From Streptomyces cinnabarinus (lineage in GTDB: Bacteria > Actinomycetota > Actinomycetes > Streptomycetales > Streptomycetaceae), in contig NZ_CP114413.1 in the NCBI RefSeq assembly GCF_027270315.1, positions 2,170,001 through 2,234,000 of the forward strand: 64,000 bases of DNA. Reading direction: 5' to 3'. The notes under the pieces are model-generated. The model searched no databases. It saw nothing but the letters and a program-made list of their open reading frames with translations, and was not told where the DNA came from. Below, one piece after another: positions 39,327 to 48,716 of the stretch. The position numbers and the translations under genes were made by a program. Positions within the stretch are counted from its first letter, which is position 1; each line of letters begins with the position of its first letter.

Positions 39327-41420
39327 CAGTTCGGCCGCGGTGGCCCGTACCGACTCCACCACCGCGGGCAGGACGTTGCGGGCGTCCAGAGTGTCGGCGA
39401 GGTCGTTGGTGAGCCGGGCCGCTTCCCGGGAGTTGCCGAGGCCGCCGGCGGCCAGGGCGACGGCGACCTGTTCGACCTGCCGGGTCAGTCCGATGTGCCC
39501 GAGGGTGTCGGCCGCCGCGGCGGGGTTGCCGTAGGCCTTCTCGATCAGCGGCAGCGCCTGCTCCGGGTCGGGTACGACGTCCTTGAACTCGCGGTCGCGG
39601 GGATCCGTGGAGTCCTGGACCAGGACCCGGCCCGGCACGGCCGCGGTGTTGCTGAGGGCCGCGGCGGCGTGCACGGCGAGGGCGCTGTCCGGGAGCCGCT
39701 CGACCGCCTCGCGCAGGACGTCGTTGGCGTGGTCCAGGGCCGGGGTGTGGCCGCGGCTGCCGCCGAAGGCGAGCACCCGGCCGACCTCGTCCGTGTACAC
39801 GTCCGGGGCCAGCAGTTCCTCCTCGCGGCTCCTGGGCGGCCGGACGTCGATGGCGAGCGGCGCGGAGAGGATCTCGCCGGAGGCGGTGTCCAGCATCGCG
39901 CGGATCCGGTAGTGCCCGGGTTCGGCGAGATCGAAGCCGTTGAGCCCGGCGCTCAGGAACACCGGCGCGTAGAGGGATTCACCGGGCTTGAGGATGTACG
40001 GATCGTCCAGGTAGCAGTGCCGGGCGTACGGCACCCAGCGGCGGGCGTCCCGGCCGTCGGCGGAGACGATCACGGTCAGCCGCTCGCCGAGCAGGGCGTT
40101 GCGGTCCACCACGACGGGCACGAACGAGGTGTTCTTCAGCTTCACCTCGGCGACCACGGGCTCCAGTGCCTCGAAGCGGGTGGTGGGCCGGTTGACGCGC
40201 AGGGAGAGTTCCAGGGCGTTCGCGGTGGCCTGCCGGATCTGTTCGAAGGCGTGCTCGTCGAACCAGGGGGCGGCGCCCTGCTTGACGACGCGTTCCGGGG
40301 CGTGGCGCAGGAAGAGCAGTTCGTTCTCGCTGAACCCGTACCGGAATCCGGCCCAGAAGGCGGCCTCGCCGGCGGGGAAGCGGAACGGGTAGTTCATGTA
40401 GCTGAAGGCGTGCGGTTCCTCCGCCAGCGGGATCCACCGGGTCATCTCGTCCTTGTCCCAGGAGTGCGCGAGGTTGAAGGTGTGCCCGATCTCGTGCACG
40501 GCCGTCCAGAAGCGCAGCCGCTGGACCGCCTGGTCGGAGTGCGGGTCGCCCGGGTGGGGGTCGGAGATGAAGGAGTTGCTGAAGACGGCGCAGCCCTGGC
40601 GCTGGGCGGTGCCGATGTCGTCGAACATGATGCCGCCGAGCCCGTGGCCCCGCACGCTCCGTCCGGCGAACAGGGTCCACACCTGCCACTGCGGGGCGTC
40701 GGCCCACTTGGACCAGTGCACCTGCATGGCGTCGTGCATCTCGATGTCGGTCCACAGGCCGTCCGAGCCCGCCTTGATGACCGGGACGACGTCGTCGCCG
40801 CCGGTCTTGGTGACGGCGATGCCGAGGCGGGTGAAGGCGCTCTCGATGGTCAGGTGGGTGTCGGGCAGGTCGGCGGGCCGGTTCGGGTGGGCGTGCAGCC
40901 GGTAGTCGGTGACCGCGGTGGCGTCGCTGGCGCAGTCGTACTCGATGCCCACCTCGCGGAAGGCGGCCCGCCGGAAGACGAAGGTGCGGTTCACCGCCGC
41001 CGGTCCGCCGGTGAACGTCACCCGTGCCCTGCGCTGCCCGCCGAACGGGAAGCCGCCGAAGAGCTTCACCCGTACGTCCGTGTGCGGGACGAGGGACGCG
41101 TTGCCGTCGCGGTAGAAGACCGTTCCCGTGTACGCCTGTTGTCCGTCGTCCCAGGCCACCCTGGCGATCCAGGTGGCCTGGCCGCCGAAGAGCTGGGTCC
41201 TGGTGCCGCTGACGGTCATGGTGGGCATCAGGCCGTCGACGTCGACGCGGAGTTCCTCCAGCACGAGCAGGCCGGGGCCGCTCGTGGCGGGGACGGTGGG
41301 CCGGGGCAGTTCCAGGCCGTAGACGCCGCTGCGGCGCTGGAACGGGATGGGGATCGCGGACGGCTCGGCGTCGTCGGCCGCCGCGGCTTCCCTCGTGCCC
41401 TCGATGTCGTCGATGCTCAT
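39318..41420 (-). CDS. Large metzincin-like metalloprotease domain protein, function unknown
   Basis: A 700-residue protein with no signal peptide. It has HEIGHTFNLAHS with zinc ligands His309, His313 and His319 and catalytic Glu310, and a Met-turn in SYMNYP (Met342), which fits a metzincin-type zinc protease. The N-terminal 200 residues are beta-rich; the C-terminal 250 include beta-sandwich-like segments and a helical end. No propeptide Cys switch was recognised. Start 41420 is preceded by GGGGGAGG. The 3' end overlaps cobC by 9 bases on the opposite strand. A strong hairpin separates it from the next gene. Confidence 0.75.
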   Translation of the reverse strand: MSIDDIEGTREAAAADDAEPSAIPIPFQRRSGVYGLELPRPTVPATSGPGLLVLEELRVDVDGLMPTMTVSGTRTQLFGGQATWIARVAWDDGQQAYTGTVFYRDGNASLVPHTDVRVKLFGGFPFGGQRRARVTFTGGPAAVNRTFVFRRAAFREVGIEYDCASDATAVTDYRLHAHPNRPADLPDTHLTIESAFTRLGIAVTKTGGDDVVPVIKAGSDGLWTDIEMHDAMQVHWSKWADAPQWQVWTLFAGRSVRGHGLGGIMFDDIGTAQRQGCAVFSNSFISDPHPGDPHSDQAVQRLRFWTAVHEIGHTFNLAHSWDKDEMTRWIPLAEEPHAFSYMNYPFRFPAGEAAFWAGFRYGFSENELLFLRHAPERVVKQGAAPWFDEHAFEQIRQATANALELSLRVNRPTTRFEALEPVVAEVKLKNTSFVPVVVDRNALLGERLTVIVSADGRDARRWVPYARHCYLDDPYILKPGESLYAPVFLSAGLNGFDLAEPGHYRIRAMLDTASGEILSAPLAIDVRPPRSREEELLAPDVYTDEVGRVLAFGGSRGHTPALDHANDVLREAVERLPDSALAVHAAAALSNTAAVPGRVLVQDSTDPRDREFKDVVPDPEQALPLIEKAYGNPAAAADTLGHIGLTRQVEQVAVALAAGGLGNSREAARLTNDLADTLDARNVLPAVVESVRATAAELSG

Positions 41421-41471
41421 GTGTGCCTCCCCCGGAGTTCTGGTGGGGCACACCGTCCTGCCGGGCGAAGT

Positions 41472-41505
41472 GCCCGTCAATGCGCAGAAATACGCATTGA
41501 CGGGC
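41472..41505 (-). terminator. Perfect 13-bp hairpin after the LAETG-protein gene
   Basis: GCCCGTCAATGCG (41472-41484) pairs perfectly with 41493-41505 around an 8-base loop. It begins 6 bases past the stop of the SCO1860-type gene, so it should terminate that transcript before the metalloprotease promoter. Confidence 0.85.
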
Positions 41506-41511
41506 TCGCGC

Positions 41512-42405
41512 TCACGCCCGGCCGCGGCGAGCCAGCGCGACCGCACCCCCGCCCGCGACGAGCAGCACGGCCGCACCGCCCGCGAGATACGGGGTCAGCG
41601 AGCTGCCGCCGGTCTCGGCGAGGCCCGCCTCGCCGACCGGGCCGCCCTGCGGTTCGACCGCGGGCGCCGGTTCCGCGCTCGCCGCGACCGGTGCCTCGCA
41701 GGTGGCCCTCGCCAGCGTGACCGTGCCGGTCACCTCGGCCACGTTCAGCTTCAACGGGTTGACGGAGACGGTGAGTTCGAGGGCGGTGGCGGCCGCCGTG
41801 CGGGAGGTGGTCTCCGTCTTCGACAGGTCGAGGCGGACCTCGCCGACCCCCGGCACCTGGACGTCGGTGGGGCCGCCGGTGGTGACGGTGACCTTCTTGC
41901 CGAGGACGGTCACCGCGCCCAGCAGGTTGGAGCTGGCGGCCGGGGCCTTCCCGGACTCGCAGGTCGCCTTGGAGGTGACGCCCTCCAGCTCGATCAGGGA
42001 GAGCAAAGGCAGGCCTGGGACATGGACCTTGGCGTGGGCGAGGTTGGTGTGTCCCTCGGCCCTGGCGTCGGTTACCGTGGCCTTCGCCGAGGCCACCTCC
42101 GCGGCGAGGACGCTGAACGGCTGTCCGCCGTTCACCCCGTCCAACTCGGCGGTGAGCGCGGTCTTCTCGGCGCTCTGCGGTGCCTGGACCTCGTTGAGGG
42201 AGACCGCGAGCGGGACGTTCACGGTCTTGTTGAGCAGGGACACATCGAGTCCGGTGCGCAGTACTACGGCGCTCGCGCGACCTTGGCCGTCGGTCGCGTG
42301 TGCGGTGCCCGCACCGGCCAGTGCCGCGGGTCCGGCGGCGAGGGCCGTGGCCGCCGCGACGGTGGCGAGACGGCGTGCGGGCATGCGGAAGTGGTTGCCG
42401 TTCAA
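41512..42405 (-). CDS. SCO1860 family LAETG-anchored surface protein
   Basis: A 297-residue secreted protein. The N-terminal signal (RMPARRLATVAAATALAAG, ending near THATDG) leads to a beta-rich region of Val/Thr repeats (VPLAVSLNEV, LDVSLLNKTVN). The C-terminus has the LPXTG-type sorting signal LAETG, a hydrophobic helix and ARRGRA, the layout for sortase anchoring. The TTG at 42405, with GGGGGT upstream, is a better start than the ATG 21 bases inside; both are possible. The role is unknown, likely at the cell surface. Confidence 0.8.
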   Translation of the reverse strand: MNGNHFRMPARRLATVAAATALAAGPAALAGAGTAHATDGQGRASAVVLRTGLDVSLLNKTVNVPLAVSLNEVQAPQSAEKTALTAELDGVNGGQPFSVLAAEVASAKATVTDARAEGHTNLAHAKVHVPGLPLLSLIELEGVTSKATCESGKAPAASSNLLGAVTVLGKKVTVTTGGPTDVQVPGVGEVRLDLSKTETTSRTAAATALELTVSVNPLKLNVAEVTGTVTLARATCEAPVAASAEPAPAVEPQGGPVGEAGLAETGGSSLTPYLAGGAAVLLVAGGGAVALARRGRA

Positions 42406-42564
42406 GGTGGTGGGACCCCCAGAGAGACATGCTTGGGACCCCGTAAGGATGGCGCGCGGACAGGTGGTCGTCAGCAAGCTGACGAGGGTTCACTCCTACG
42501 TGACCGTTCCGTGCACATCTTCGAATCCCTGGGCACGCACGTTCTCCACAGTCACCCGGTCAAC

Positions 42565-43653
42565 TCATGACGCGGTGCCGTTCAGCACGATCCGCCGCGG
42601 CGCCGCCAGCACCCGCACATCGGCCCTCGGGTCGCTCTCGTAGACCACCAGGTCCGCCGGCGCGCCCTCGTCCAGACCGGGGCGCCCGAGCCAGCGCCGC
42701 GCGCCCCAAGTGGTCGCCGAGAGCGCCTCCGTGGCGGGGATGCCCGCGGTGACCAGTTCCCCGACCTCGGCGGCGACCAGGCCGTGCGGCAGGGTGCCGC
42801 CCGCATCGGTGCCGACGAAGACCGGGACGCCGGCGTCGTAGGCGCCCCGGACGGTGTCGTAGCGGCGTTCGTGGAGTCGGCGCATATGGGCCGACCAGCG
42901 CGGGAACTTGTCCTCGCCGCCCGCGGCGAGCCGGGGGAAGGTCGCGATGTTGACCAGGGTCGGCACGATCGCGACGCCGCGCTCGACGAAGAGCGGGATG
43001 AGGTCCTCGGTCAGTCCGGTGGCGTGCTCGATGCAGTCGATGCCCGCCTCGACGAGGTCCCGCAGGGAGTTCTCGGCGAAGCAGTGCGCGGTGACCCGGG
43101 CGCCCAGCCGGTGGGCCTCGGCGATGGCGGCCTCGACCTCCGCGCGCGGCCAGCTCGGGGCGAGGTCGCCGACCTCGCGGTCGATCCAGTCGCCGACCAG
43201 CTTGACCCAGCCGTCGCCGCGCCGGGCCTCCTGGGAGACGTACGCGACGAGGTCCTCGGGCTCGATCTCATGGGCGTAGCCGCGGATGTAGCGGCGGGTG
43301 CGGGCGATGTGCCGGCCCGCACGGATGATCTTCGGGAGGTCCTCGCGGTCGTCGGCCCAGCGGGTGTCGGAGGGCGAGCCGGCGTCCCGGATCAGCAGGG
43401 TGCCGGCCTCGCGGTCGGTCAGCGCCTGCTTCTCCGCGACGTCCCGGTCCACGGGGCCATGGGCGCCGAGGCCGACATGGCAGTGCGCGTCGACCAGGCC
43501 CGGCAGGGCCCAGCCGTCGACGGTACGGATGTCCTGGGCGGCCGTGGGACGGTCGTAGGAGATCCGGCCGTCGACGACCCACAGCTCGTCCCGGACGTCC
43601 TCGGGCCCGACCAGGATCCGGCCCTTCACGTGCAGCACCGCGTGATCGCTCAT
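42565..43653 (-). CDS. Amidohydrolase family protein
   Basis: A 362-residue TIM-barrel metal hydrolase with the first metal motif DAHCHVGLG, a candidate carboxylated Lys in WVKLVGDW, then TAHCFAE, IEHATGL and GTDAGGTLPHG. The order and spacing match imidazolonepropionase/prolidase-like amidohydrolases. The substrate is unknown. It sits upstream of a polar amino-acid import system on the same strand but separated by 20 bases, so a shared role is possible. Confidence 0.88.
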   Translation of the reverse strand: MSDHAVLHVKGRILVGPEDVRDELWVVDGRISYDRPTAAQDIRTVDGWALPGLVDAHCHVGLGAHGPVDRDVAEKQALTDREAGTLLIRDAGSPSDTRWADDREDLPKIIRAGRHIARTRRYIRGYAHEIEPEDLVAYVSQEARRGDGWVKLVGDWIDREVGDLAPSWPRAEVEAAIAEAHRLGARVTAHCFAENSLRDLVEAGIDCIEHATGLTEDLIPLFVERGVAIVPTLVNIATFPRLAAGGEDKFPRWSAHMRRLHERRYDTVRGAYDAGVPVFVGTDAGGTLPHGLVAAEVGELVTAGIPATEALSATTWGARRWLGRPGLDEGAPADLVVYESDPRADVRVLAAPRRIVLNGTAS

Positions 43654-43673
43654 GCACGCACCCTAGCCAGGAG

Positions 43674-44465
43674 CTACTCGGCCTTGCCCACCTGGTCCGA
43701 GGTCTCCTCCTCCACCTCGGCCATCGCCGGGTCCAGCAGGCGGGAGAGGAAGTGGCGGGTGCGCTCGTGGCTCGGGTTGCCGATGACCTGGGCCGGGGCG
43801 CCGTCCTCGACGATCACTCCGCCGTCCATGAAGACGACCCGGTCGGCGACCTCGCGCGCGAAGGTCATCTCATGGGTGACGACCATCATCGTCATGCCCT
43901 CATTGGCCAGCATGCGCATGACCGCGAGGACATCGCCGACCAGTTCCGGGTCCAGGGCGGAGGTCGGCTCGTCGAAGAGCATCACCTCGGGGCCCATCGC
44001 CAGCGCGCGGGCGATGGCCACCCGCTGCTGCTGGCCGCCGGAGAGGGAGGACGGGTAGGCGGACGCCTTCTCCGCGAGGCCCACCCGCTCCAGGTTCTCG
44101 GCGGCCACCTGCGCCGCCTGCGCCTTGCTCCGCCTGAGGACCCGCCGCTGCGGCAGCGTGAGGTTCTCGGTCACCGTCAGATGCGGGAAGAGGTTGAACT
44201 GCTGGAAGACCATGCCGATCCGGCGCCGTACGGCGTCGATGTCGACGTCCGGGTCGGTGAGTTCGGTGCCGCCGACGAAGACCTGGCCCTTGCTGGGTTC
44301 CTCCAGCAGGTTCACACAGCGCAGCAGCGTCGACTTGCCGGAGCCGGACGGGCCGATGACGCAGACGACCTCGCCCTGGCGGATCTCCAGGTCGATGCCC
44401 TTGAGGACCTCGTTGTCGCCGAAGGACTTGTGCAGGTCCTTGACGTGGATCTCGGGACGGCTCAC
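43674..44465 (-). CDS. Polar amino acid ABC transporter ATP-binding protein
   Basis: A 263-residue GlnQ-like ATPase: Walker A GPSGSGKST, Q-loop VFQQFNLFPHLTV, signature LSGGQQQRVAIARAL, Walker B VMLFDEPTSALD and H-loop VVTHEM. It powers import by the adjacent permease. The GTG start overlaps the permease stop by GTGA. Glutamine, glutamate or another polar amino acid is likely; the exact substrate is not decided by the sequence. Confidence 0.95.
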   Translation of the reverse strand: MSRPEIHVKDLHKSFGDNEVLKGIDLEIRQGEVVCVIGPSGSGKSTLLRCVNLLEEPSKGQVFVGGTELTDPDVDIDAVRRRIGMVFQQFNLFPHLTVTENLTLPQRRVLRRSKAQAAQVAAENLERVGLAEKASAYPSSLSGGQQQRVAIARALAMGPEVMLFDEPTSALDPELVGDVLAVMRMLANEGMTMMVVTHEMTFAREVADRVVFMDGGVIVEDGAPAQVIGNPSHERTRHFLSRLLDPAMAEVEEETSDQVGKAE

Positions 44466-45295
44466 TTGACGGCCTCCTGGGCCTTGGCCTCCATACGGCG
44501 CACGACGAAGCCGAGCGGGATCGTGACCAGCAGGTAGCACAGGCCCGCGACCAGGATCGGCGTCGAGTTGGCGGTCGTGCTGGCCAGGTCACGGCCGTAC
44601 TTGGACAGTTCGCGCTCCTCCAGGGTGACACCGAGGAAGAGCACCAGCGAGGAGTCCTTGAAGAGCAGGACGAGTTCGTTGGTCAGCGGCGGCAGGATGA
44701 TCCGGAACGCCTGCGGGATGATGATCGAGACCATCGCGCGGGCGGGCGAGAAGCCCAGCGAACGGGCCGCCTCCAGCTGCCCCTTGGGCACCGCCTGGAT
44801 GCCCGCGCGGATCGTCTCGGCCATGTACGCGGCCGCCACCAGGCCGAGCGCGAGCGCGACCTTGCCGTAGGTGCCGCCGGGGATCTCCGTGCCGGGGAAG
44901 GCCAGCGGGACGGCGACGCCGATGAAGATGAAGATCAGCAGGGCGGGCAGACCGCGGAAGATCTCGATGTACACCCCGGCGAACCAGCGGTACGGGCCCA
45001 CGGACGACAGCCGCATCAGGGCGATCGCCATGCCGAGGACCAGTCCGAAGGCGAAGCCGGACAGGGTGTACAGCACGGTGTTCTTCAGCGCCAGCGTGAT
45101 GATGTCCGGGAACATCTGCTCGGCGATGTCCGCCTGCGCGAACTGGTTCTGGAGCCGGTCCCAGTCGGCCGCGACCGCGAAGGCGATCACGGCCGCGGCG
45201 AAGACGACGTACTGGATGCCCCGGGACAGCTTGCGCTTCTGCCGCCTGGTCAGGCCCTTCTTCTTCGGCTGGAGTGCTGTGTCGGTGTCGGCCAT
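44462..45295 (-). CDS. Polar amino acid ABC transporter permease
   Basis: A 277-residue HisM/GlnP-type inner membrane permease with a hydrophilic N-terminus and about five membrane helices. The GxAxAAYxAE-type coupling loop appears as LVAAAYMAETIRAGIQAVPKGQLEAA. It forms a homodimeric channel with the ATPase encoded next and the binding protein encoded upstream. Confidence 0.93.
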   Translation of the reverse strand: MADTDTALQPKKKGLTRRQKRKLSRGIQYVVFAAAVIAFAVAADWDRLQNQFAQADIAEQMFPDIITLALKNTVLYTLSGFAFGLVLGMAIALMRLSSVGPYRWFAGVYIEIFRGLPALLIFIFIGVAVPLAFPGTEIPGGTYGKVALALGLVAAAYMAETIRAGIQAVPKGQLEAARSLGFSPARAMVSIIIPQAFRIILPPLTNELVLLFKDSSLVLFLGVTLEERELSKYGRDLASTTANSTPILVAGLCYLLVTIPLGFVVRRMEAKAQEAVK

Positions 45296-45299
45296 GGGG

Positions 45300-46145
45300 T
45301 CAGGACGCGGCCGGCGAGGCGGCGGACTCGTCGTACGGGCCGATCCACTTCTCGTAGATCTCCTTGTACGTGCCGTCCGCCTTGGCGTCGGCGAGCGCCT
45401 TGTTGATGGCGGCGAGCAGCTTGGTGTTGCCCTTCTTCACCGTGATGCCGTACTGCTCACCGGTGTTGATCTGCTCGGCGACCTCGAAGGCGTCGGCGTT
45501 GGCCTTGTCCTTGAGCCAGCCCTGGACGACGGGGTAGTCGATGACGACGGCGTCGACCTGGCCGGTGCGCAGTCCGTTGAGGACGGCGTCGGAGGACTCG
45601 AAGGAGACCGGGTCCAGGCCCTGGCTCTTGGCGTAGTCCTCGCCGGTGGTCTGCGCCTGGGCGCCGACCTTCTTGCCCTTGAGGTCCGCGAAGGACGCGA
45701 TGCCGCTGTCCTTGTCGGCCAGCACGGCCTGGGTGGCCTCGAAGTACGGGTCGGAGAAGTCGACGTTCTTCTTGCGCTCCTCGGTGATGGTCATACCGGC
45801 GGCGGCCAGGTCGCACTCGCCGGAGTTGAGGAACGCGCCGGTCTTGAAGTTCTCGAACGGCGTGTCGAGGATCTCCTGCTCGACGCCCAGGTCGTCGGCG
45901 ACCAGGTCGATCAGGGAGACGTCGAAGCCCTGAACCTTGCCGTCGATCTCCGACTGGAAGGGCGGATAGGGCAGGTGGGTGCAGGTGGTGAGCTGGCCCG
46001 CCTTGACGAGTTCGACACCACCGGCGGCGGTCTTGCTGCCGCTGCCGCCGTCGTCGTCCGATGAGCAGCCGGCCACGAGCACCAGCCCGGCCGTCGCGGT
46101 GGTTGCGGCCAGAATGCGGGTCCGGCGCCCGAGGGTCGTCTTCAC
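45300..46145 (-). CDS. Polar amino acid ABC transporter binding lipoprotein
   Basis: A 281-residue SBP family 3 protein. The N-terminus is a lipoprotein signal with LVAGC as the lipobox. The mature protein has LPYPPFQSEIDGKVQGFDVSL, SGECDLAAAGMTITEERKK and AQAQTTGEDYAKS, typical of periplasmic amino-acid binding proteins. It is the first gene of a three-gene operon, with AGGAGG 6 bases before the GTG start. A TATAAG-like element lies about 40 bases upstream. Confidence 0.94.
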   Translation of the reverse strand: MKTTLGRRTRILAATTATAGLVLVAGCSSDDDGGSGSKTAAGGVELVKAGQLTTCTHLPYPPFQSEIDGKVQGFDVSLIDLVADDLGVEQEILDTPFENFKTGAFLNSGECDLAAAGMTITEERKKNVDFSDPYFEATQAVLADKDSGIASFADLKGKKVGAQAQTTGEDYAKSQGLDPVSFESSDAVLNGLRTGQVDAVVIDYPVVQGWLKDKANADAFEVAEQINTGEQYGITVKKGNTKLLAAINKALADAKADGTYKEIYEKWIGPYDESAASPAAS

Positions 46146-46316
46146 GGGGGGCCTCCTGTATGGGAACTGTGCGTTCCGATTATAAGGAGAAGTTTGAGCG
46201 CCTCAAACCAAACCCATGGTTCTGACGGCGTTCGGCCTAAGAAGTCGGGAGTGGAAGGGGTGATCGCGGCGGCTACCCTCGACGGGTCGACCGCCGTGAG
46301 TGAAGAGAGCAGCGCC

Positions 46317-47375
46317 GTGACCCACCCCTTCCTGGACCTCGCCCCGATGGGCGCAGCACAGTTCGCCGCGATCGAGGACCGGGTGGCACGGCTGCTGGAC
46401 ACCCGGCAGGACGTCGTGATCATGCAGGGCGAGGCGCTGCTGCCGCTGGAGGGCGCGATCCGCGGCACGGCGGGTCCCGGCACGACGGCCCTGAACGTGA
46501 TCACCGGCCCGTACGGGCAGACCTTCGGCGACTGGCTGCGGGACTGCGGTGCCACGGTGATCGATCTGGCGGTGCCCTTCCACACGGCGGTCACGGCCGC
46601 GCAGATCCGCGCGGCCCTCGCCGAGCACCCGGAGATCGACTTCGTCTCCCTGGTGCACGCGGAGGCGGCGACCGGCAACACCAACCCGGTGGCGGAGATC
46701 GGCGAGGTGGTACGGGAGCACGGCGCCCTCTTCTACCTGGACGCCGTCGCCTCCATCGGTGCGGAGCCGGTGCTGCCGGACGCCTGGGGCGTGGACCTGT
46801 GCGTGATCGGCGCGCAGAAGGCGATGGGCGGCCCGGCGGGCGTGTCGGCGGTGTCGGTGAGCGAGCGGGCGTGGACCCGGATGGCGGCGAACCCGCGCGC
46901 CCCGCGCCGCTCCTATCTCTCCCTTCTGGACTGGAAGACCCGCTGGCTCGACGGCGGCCGCCGCGCGCTGCTGCACGCCCCGGCCCAGCTGGAGATGCTG
47001 GCGCTGGACGCGTGCGTGGCGCGGATCGAGGCGGAGGGCCTGGACACGGTGATGGCCCGGCACGCCTCGGCCGCGGCGGCGACCCGCGAGGGCGCGGCGG
47101 CCCTGGACGGCGGTCTTGAGCCATATGTCCACGAGGCCCACGAGGCGGCCCCGGTCGCCACGACCCTGCGGACTCCGGCGGGCGTCACGGCCTCGGAGCT
47201 GGTGGCGCGAGCCCTGGCCACCGACCCGTCCCTGCCGCTGGCGGCGGGCGGCGGCGCGCTGGCCAAGGAGATGGTCCGGGTGAACCACTACGGCGCGGAC
47301 GCGACACCGGAGACGGTACGGCGGTGTCTGGCGGCGCTGGGTTCGGCGCTGACGGAGCTGTCGCGGCCCCGGTGA
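46317..47375 (+). CDS. Class V aminotransferase (serine/alanine-glyoxylate type)
   Basis: A 352-residue PLP enzyme. The N-terminal MTHPFLDLAPMG and the cofactor lysine Lys168 in IGAQKAMGGPAG, with YLDAVASIGAEP before it, fit the alanine-glyoxylate / serine-pyruvate group. Start GTG 46317 was preferred; a GTG 21 bases upstream is in frame. It is divergent from the amino-acid importer, suggesting a link to amino-acid use. The exact donor is unknown. Confidence 0.85.
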   Translation: MTHPFLDLAPMGAAQFAAIEDRVARLLDTRQDVVIMQGEALLPLEGAIRGTAGPGTTALNVITGPYGQTFGDWLRDCGATVIDLAVPFHTAVTAAQIRAALAEHPEIDFVSLVHAEAATGNTNPVAEIGEVVREHGALFYLDAVASIGAEPVLPDAWGVDLCVIGAQKAMGGPAGVSAVSVSERAWTRMAANPRAPRRSYLSLLDWKTRWLDGGRRALLHAPAQLEMLALDACVARIEAEGLDTVMARHASAAAATREGAAALDGGLEPYVHEAHEAAPVATTLRTPAGVTASELVARALATDPSLPLAAGGGALAKEMVRVNHYGADATPETVRRCLAALGSALTELSRPR

Positions 47376-47393
47376 GGGTGCCAAGCTGGCCGC

Positions 47394-47927
47394 ATGACTT
47401 CCACCGGGACCCCCACCACGCTCCCTGACGGCCGTCCCATCCCCCTGCTCACCGCCCCCGAACGGCCCATGCTGGAGAGCTGGTTGGACTTTCATCGGGG
47501 CACGCTGGCGGTGAAGTGCGCCGCCCTGGACGACAAGCAGGTGCGGATCGCGTCGGCCGAGCCGTCCGAACTCACCTTGCTGGGACTGGTGCAGCACATG
47601 GCGGAGGTGGAACGGAACTGGTTCCAGCGGGCGTTCGGCGCGGCCGGTCCCGAGCCGGTGTTCGAGGAGGCGACCGGGTACCGGCTCGCCGACGAGCGAG
47701 GGCTCGACACGGCACTGGAGGTGTGGCGGCGGGAGATCGACCGGGGGCGCGAGGTGTGTGCCGGGCTCTCGCTGGACGACGTCGGCCACATCCCCGGCGG
47801 CGGGCCGCTCGGCGGGGCGGAGGTCAGTCTGCGCTGGGTGCTGCTGCACATGATCGAGGAGTACGCCCGGCACAACGGTCACGCCGACATCCTGCGCGAG
47901 CGTATCGACGGAGTTACCGGGGCCTGA
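47394..47927 (+). CDS. DinB/DUF664 family metal-binding protein
   Basis: A 177-residue four-helix-bundle protein. Candidate metal ligands are His in LVQHMAEVERNWF and a pair in HMIEEYARHNGHAD. DinB-fold proteins include mycothiol- and bacillithiol-dependent transferases, so a thiol-transfer role is plausible in a mycothiol producer, but no reaction is shown. It follows the aminotransferase after 18 bases and is probably co-transcribed. Confidence 0.85.
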   Translation: MTSTGTPTTLPDGRPIPLLTAPERPMLESWLDFHRGTLAVKCAALDDKQVRIASAEPSELTLLGLVQHMAEVERNWFQRAFGAAGPEPVFEEATGYRLADERGLDTALEVWRREIDRGREVCAGLSLDDVGHIPGGGPLGGAEVSLRWVLLHMIEEYARHNGHADILRERIDGVTGA

Positions 47928-48180
47928 ATTCCGCGTAATTCTGGAATTCTTTTCGGCGACAGCTTCCCGTTCTCTTCTGCCCGCTTTTTCTCGACCTAAA
48001 CGCTAAGATTTCCAAGCGGATTACAAGGTTGTGATGCGTTCCACATCGCGACCGTTTTGCGGCTTATAGGCCGGGAATACCCGGACATTCCTCCCCTCGC
48101 GCGGATAACACGATCACGTCCGCTCGCGTAACCCCTGACCGCCATGCAATTTCGAATTTACCTCGGTAAGTTCAATTCGC
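47928..48180 (+). promoter_or_regulatory. AT-rich upstream region of ectABCD
   Basis: This 253-base gap is clearly less GC-rich than its surroundings and contains runs such as GGAATTCTTTTCGG. A weak candidate promoter is GTTT (48054-48057), then 15 bases, then GGGAAT (48073-48078), similar to the SigB-type GNNT-N14-16-GGGTAC of Streptomyces with mismatches. Ectoine genes are salt- and heat-induced, so a stress sigma factor would fit. No strong ribosome-binding site precedes ectA. Confidence 0.35.
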
Positions 48181-48687
48181 ATGACTGCCGCACAAGCAGA
48201 CCTGCAAATCGACCGGCCGACGGTGGCCGACGGCGCCGCACTGTGGCGGATCGCCAAAGACTCCGAGGCCCTCGACCTGAACTCGTCCTACAGCTATCTG
48301 CTGTGGTGCCGGGACTTCGCCGGCACTTCGGCGGTCGCCCGCGACGAGCACGGGGAGCCGGTCGGCTTCGTCACCGGCTACGTACGGCCGGACCGTCCGC
48401 ACACCCTGCTCGTCTGGCAGGTGGCGGTGGACGGCGCCCAGCGCGGCCGCGGCATCGCCGCCGCACTGCTCGACGGGCTGGTCGCACGGGTCGGCGACGC
48501 GTACGGCGTCACGGGTGTGGAGACCACCATCACACCCGGCAACACCGCCTCCGAGCGGCTGTTCACCTCGTTCGCCGAGCGGCACGGCGCCGCCCTGGAG
48601 CGCGAGGTGCTGTTCGAGACGAGCCTGTTCCCCGACGGGCCGCACGACCCCGAGGTCCTCTACCGCATCGGTCCCCTCCCCCACTGA
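48181..48687 (+). CDS. ectA: Diaminobutyrate acetyltransferase EctA
   Basis: A 168-residue GNAT protein with DSEALDLNSSYSYLLWC near the N-terminus and acetyl-CoA binding QRGRGIAAALLDGLV. It acetylates L-2,4-diaminobutyrate at N4, the second step of ectoine synthesis. It is the first gene of ectABCD. The ATG at 48181 follows an AT-rich leader with only a weak ribosome-binding site. Confidence 0.95.
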   Translation: MTAAQADLQIDRPTVADGAALWRIAKDSEALDLNSSYSYLLWCRDFAGTSAVARDEHGEPVGFVTGYVRPDRPHTLLVWQVAVDGAQRGRGIAAALLDGLVARVGDAYGVTGVETTITPGNTASERLFTSFAERHGAALEREVLFETSLFPDGPHDPEVLYRIGPLPH

Positions 48688-48716
48688 CCTCCCCACGCAA
48701 CGAGGAGCGATTCGTC

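Noticed and set aside
41472..41505. Perfect inverted repeat considered as a mobile-element end
   Set aside because: It lies 6 bases after a stop codon, is a single hairpin and has no transposase or target duplication; a terminator explains it.
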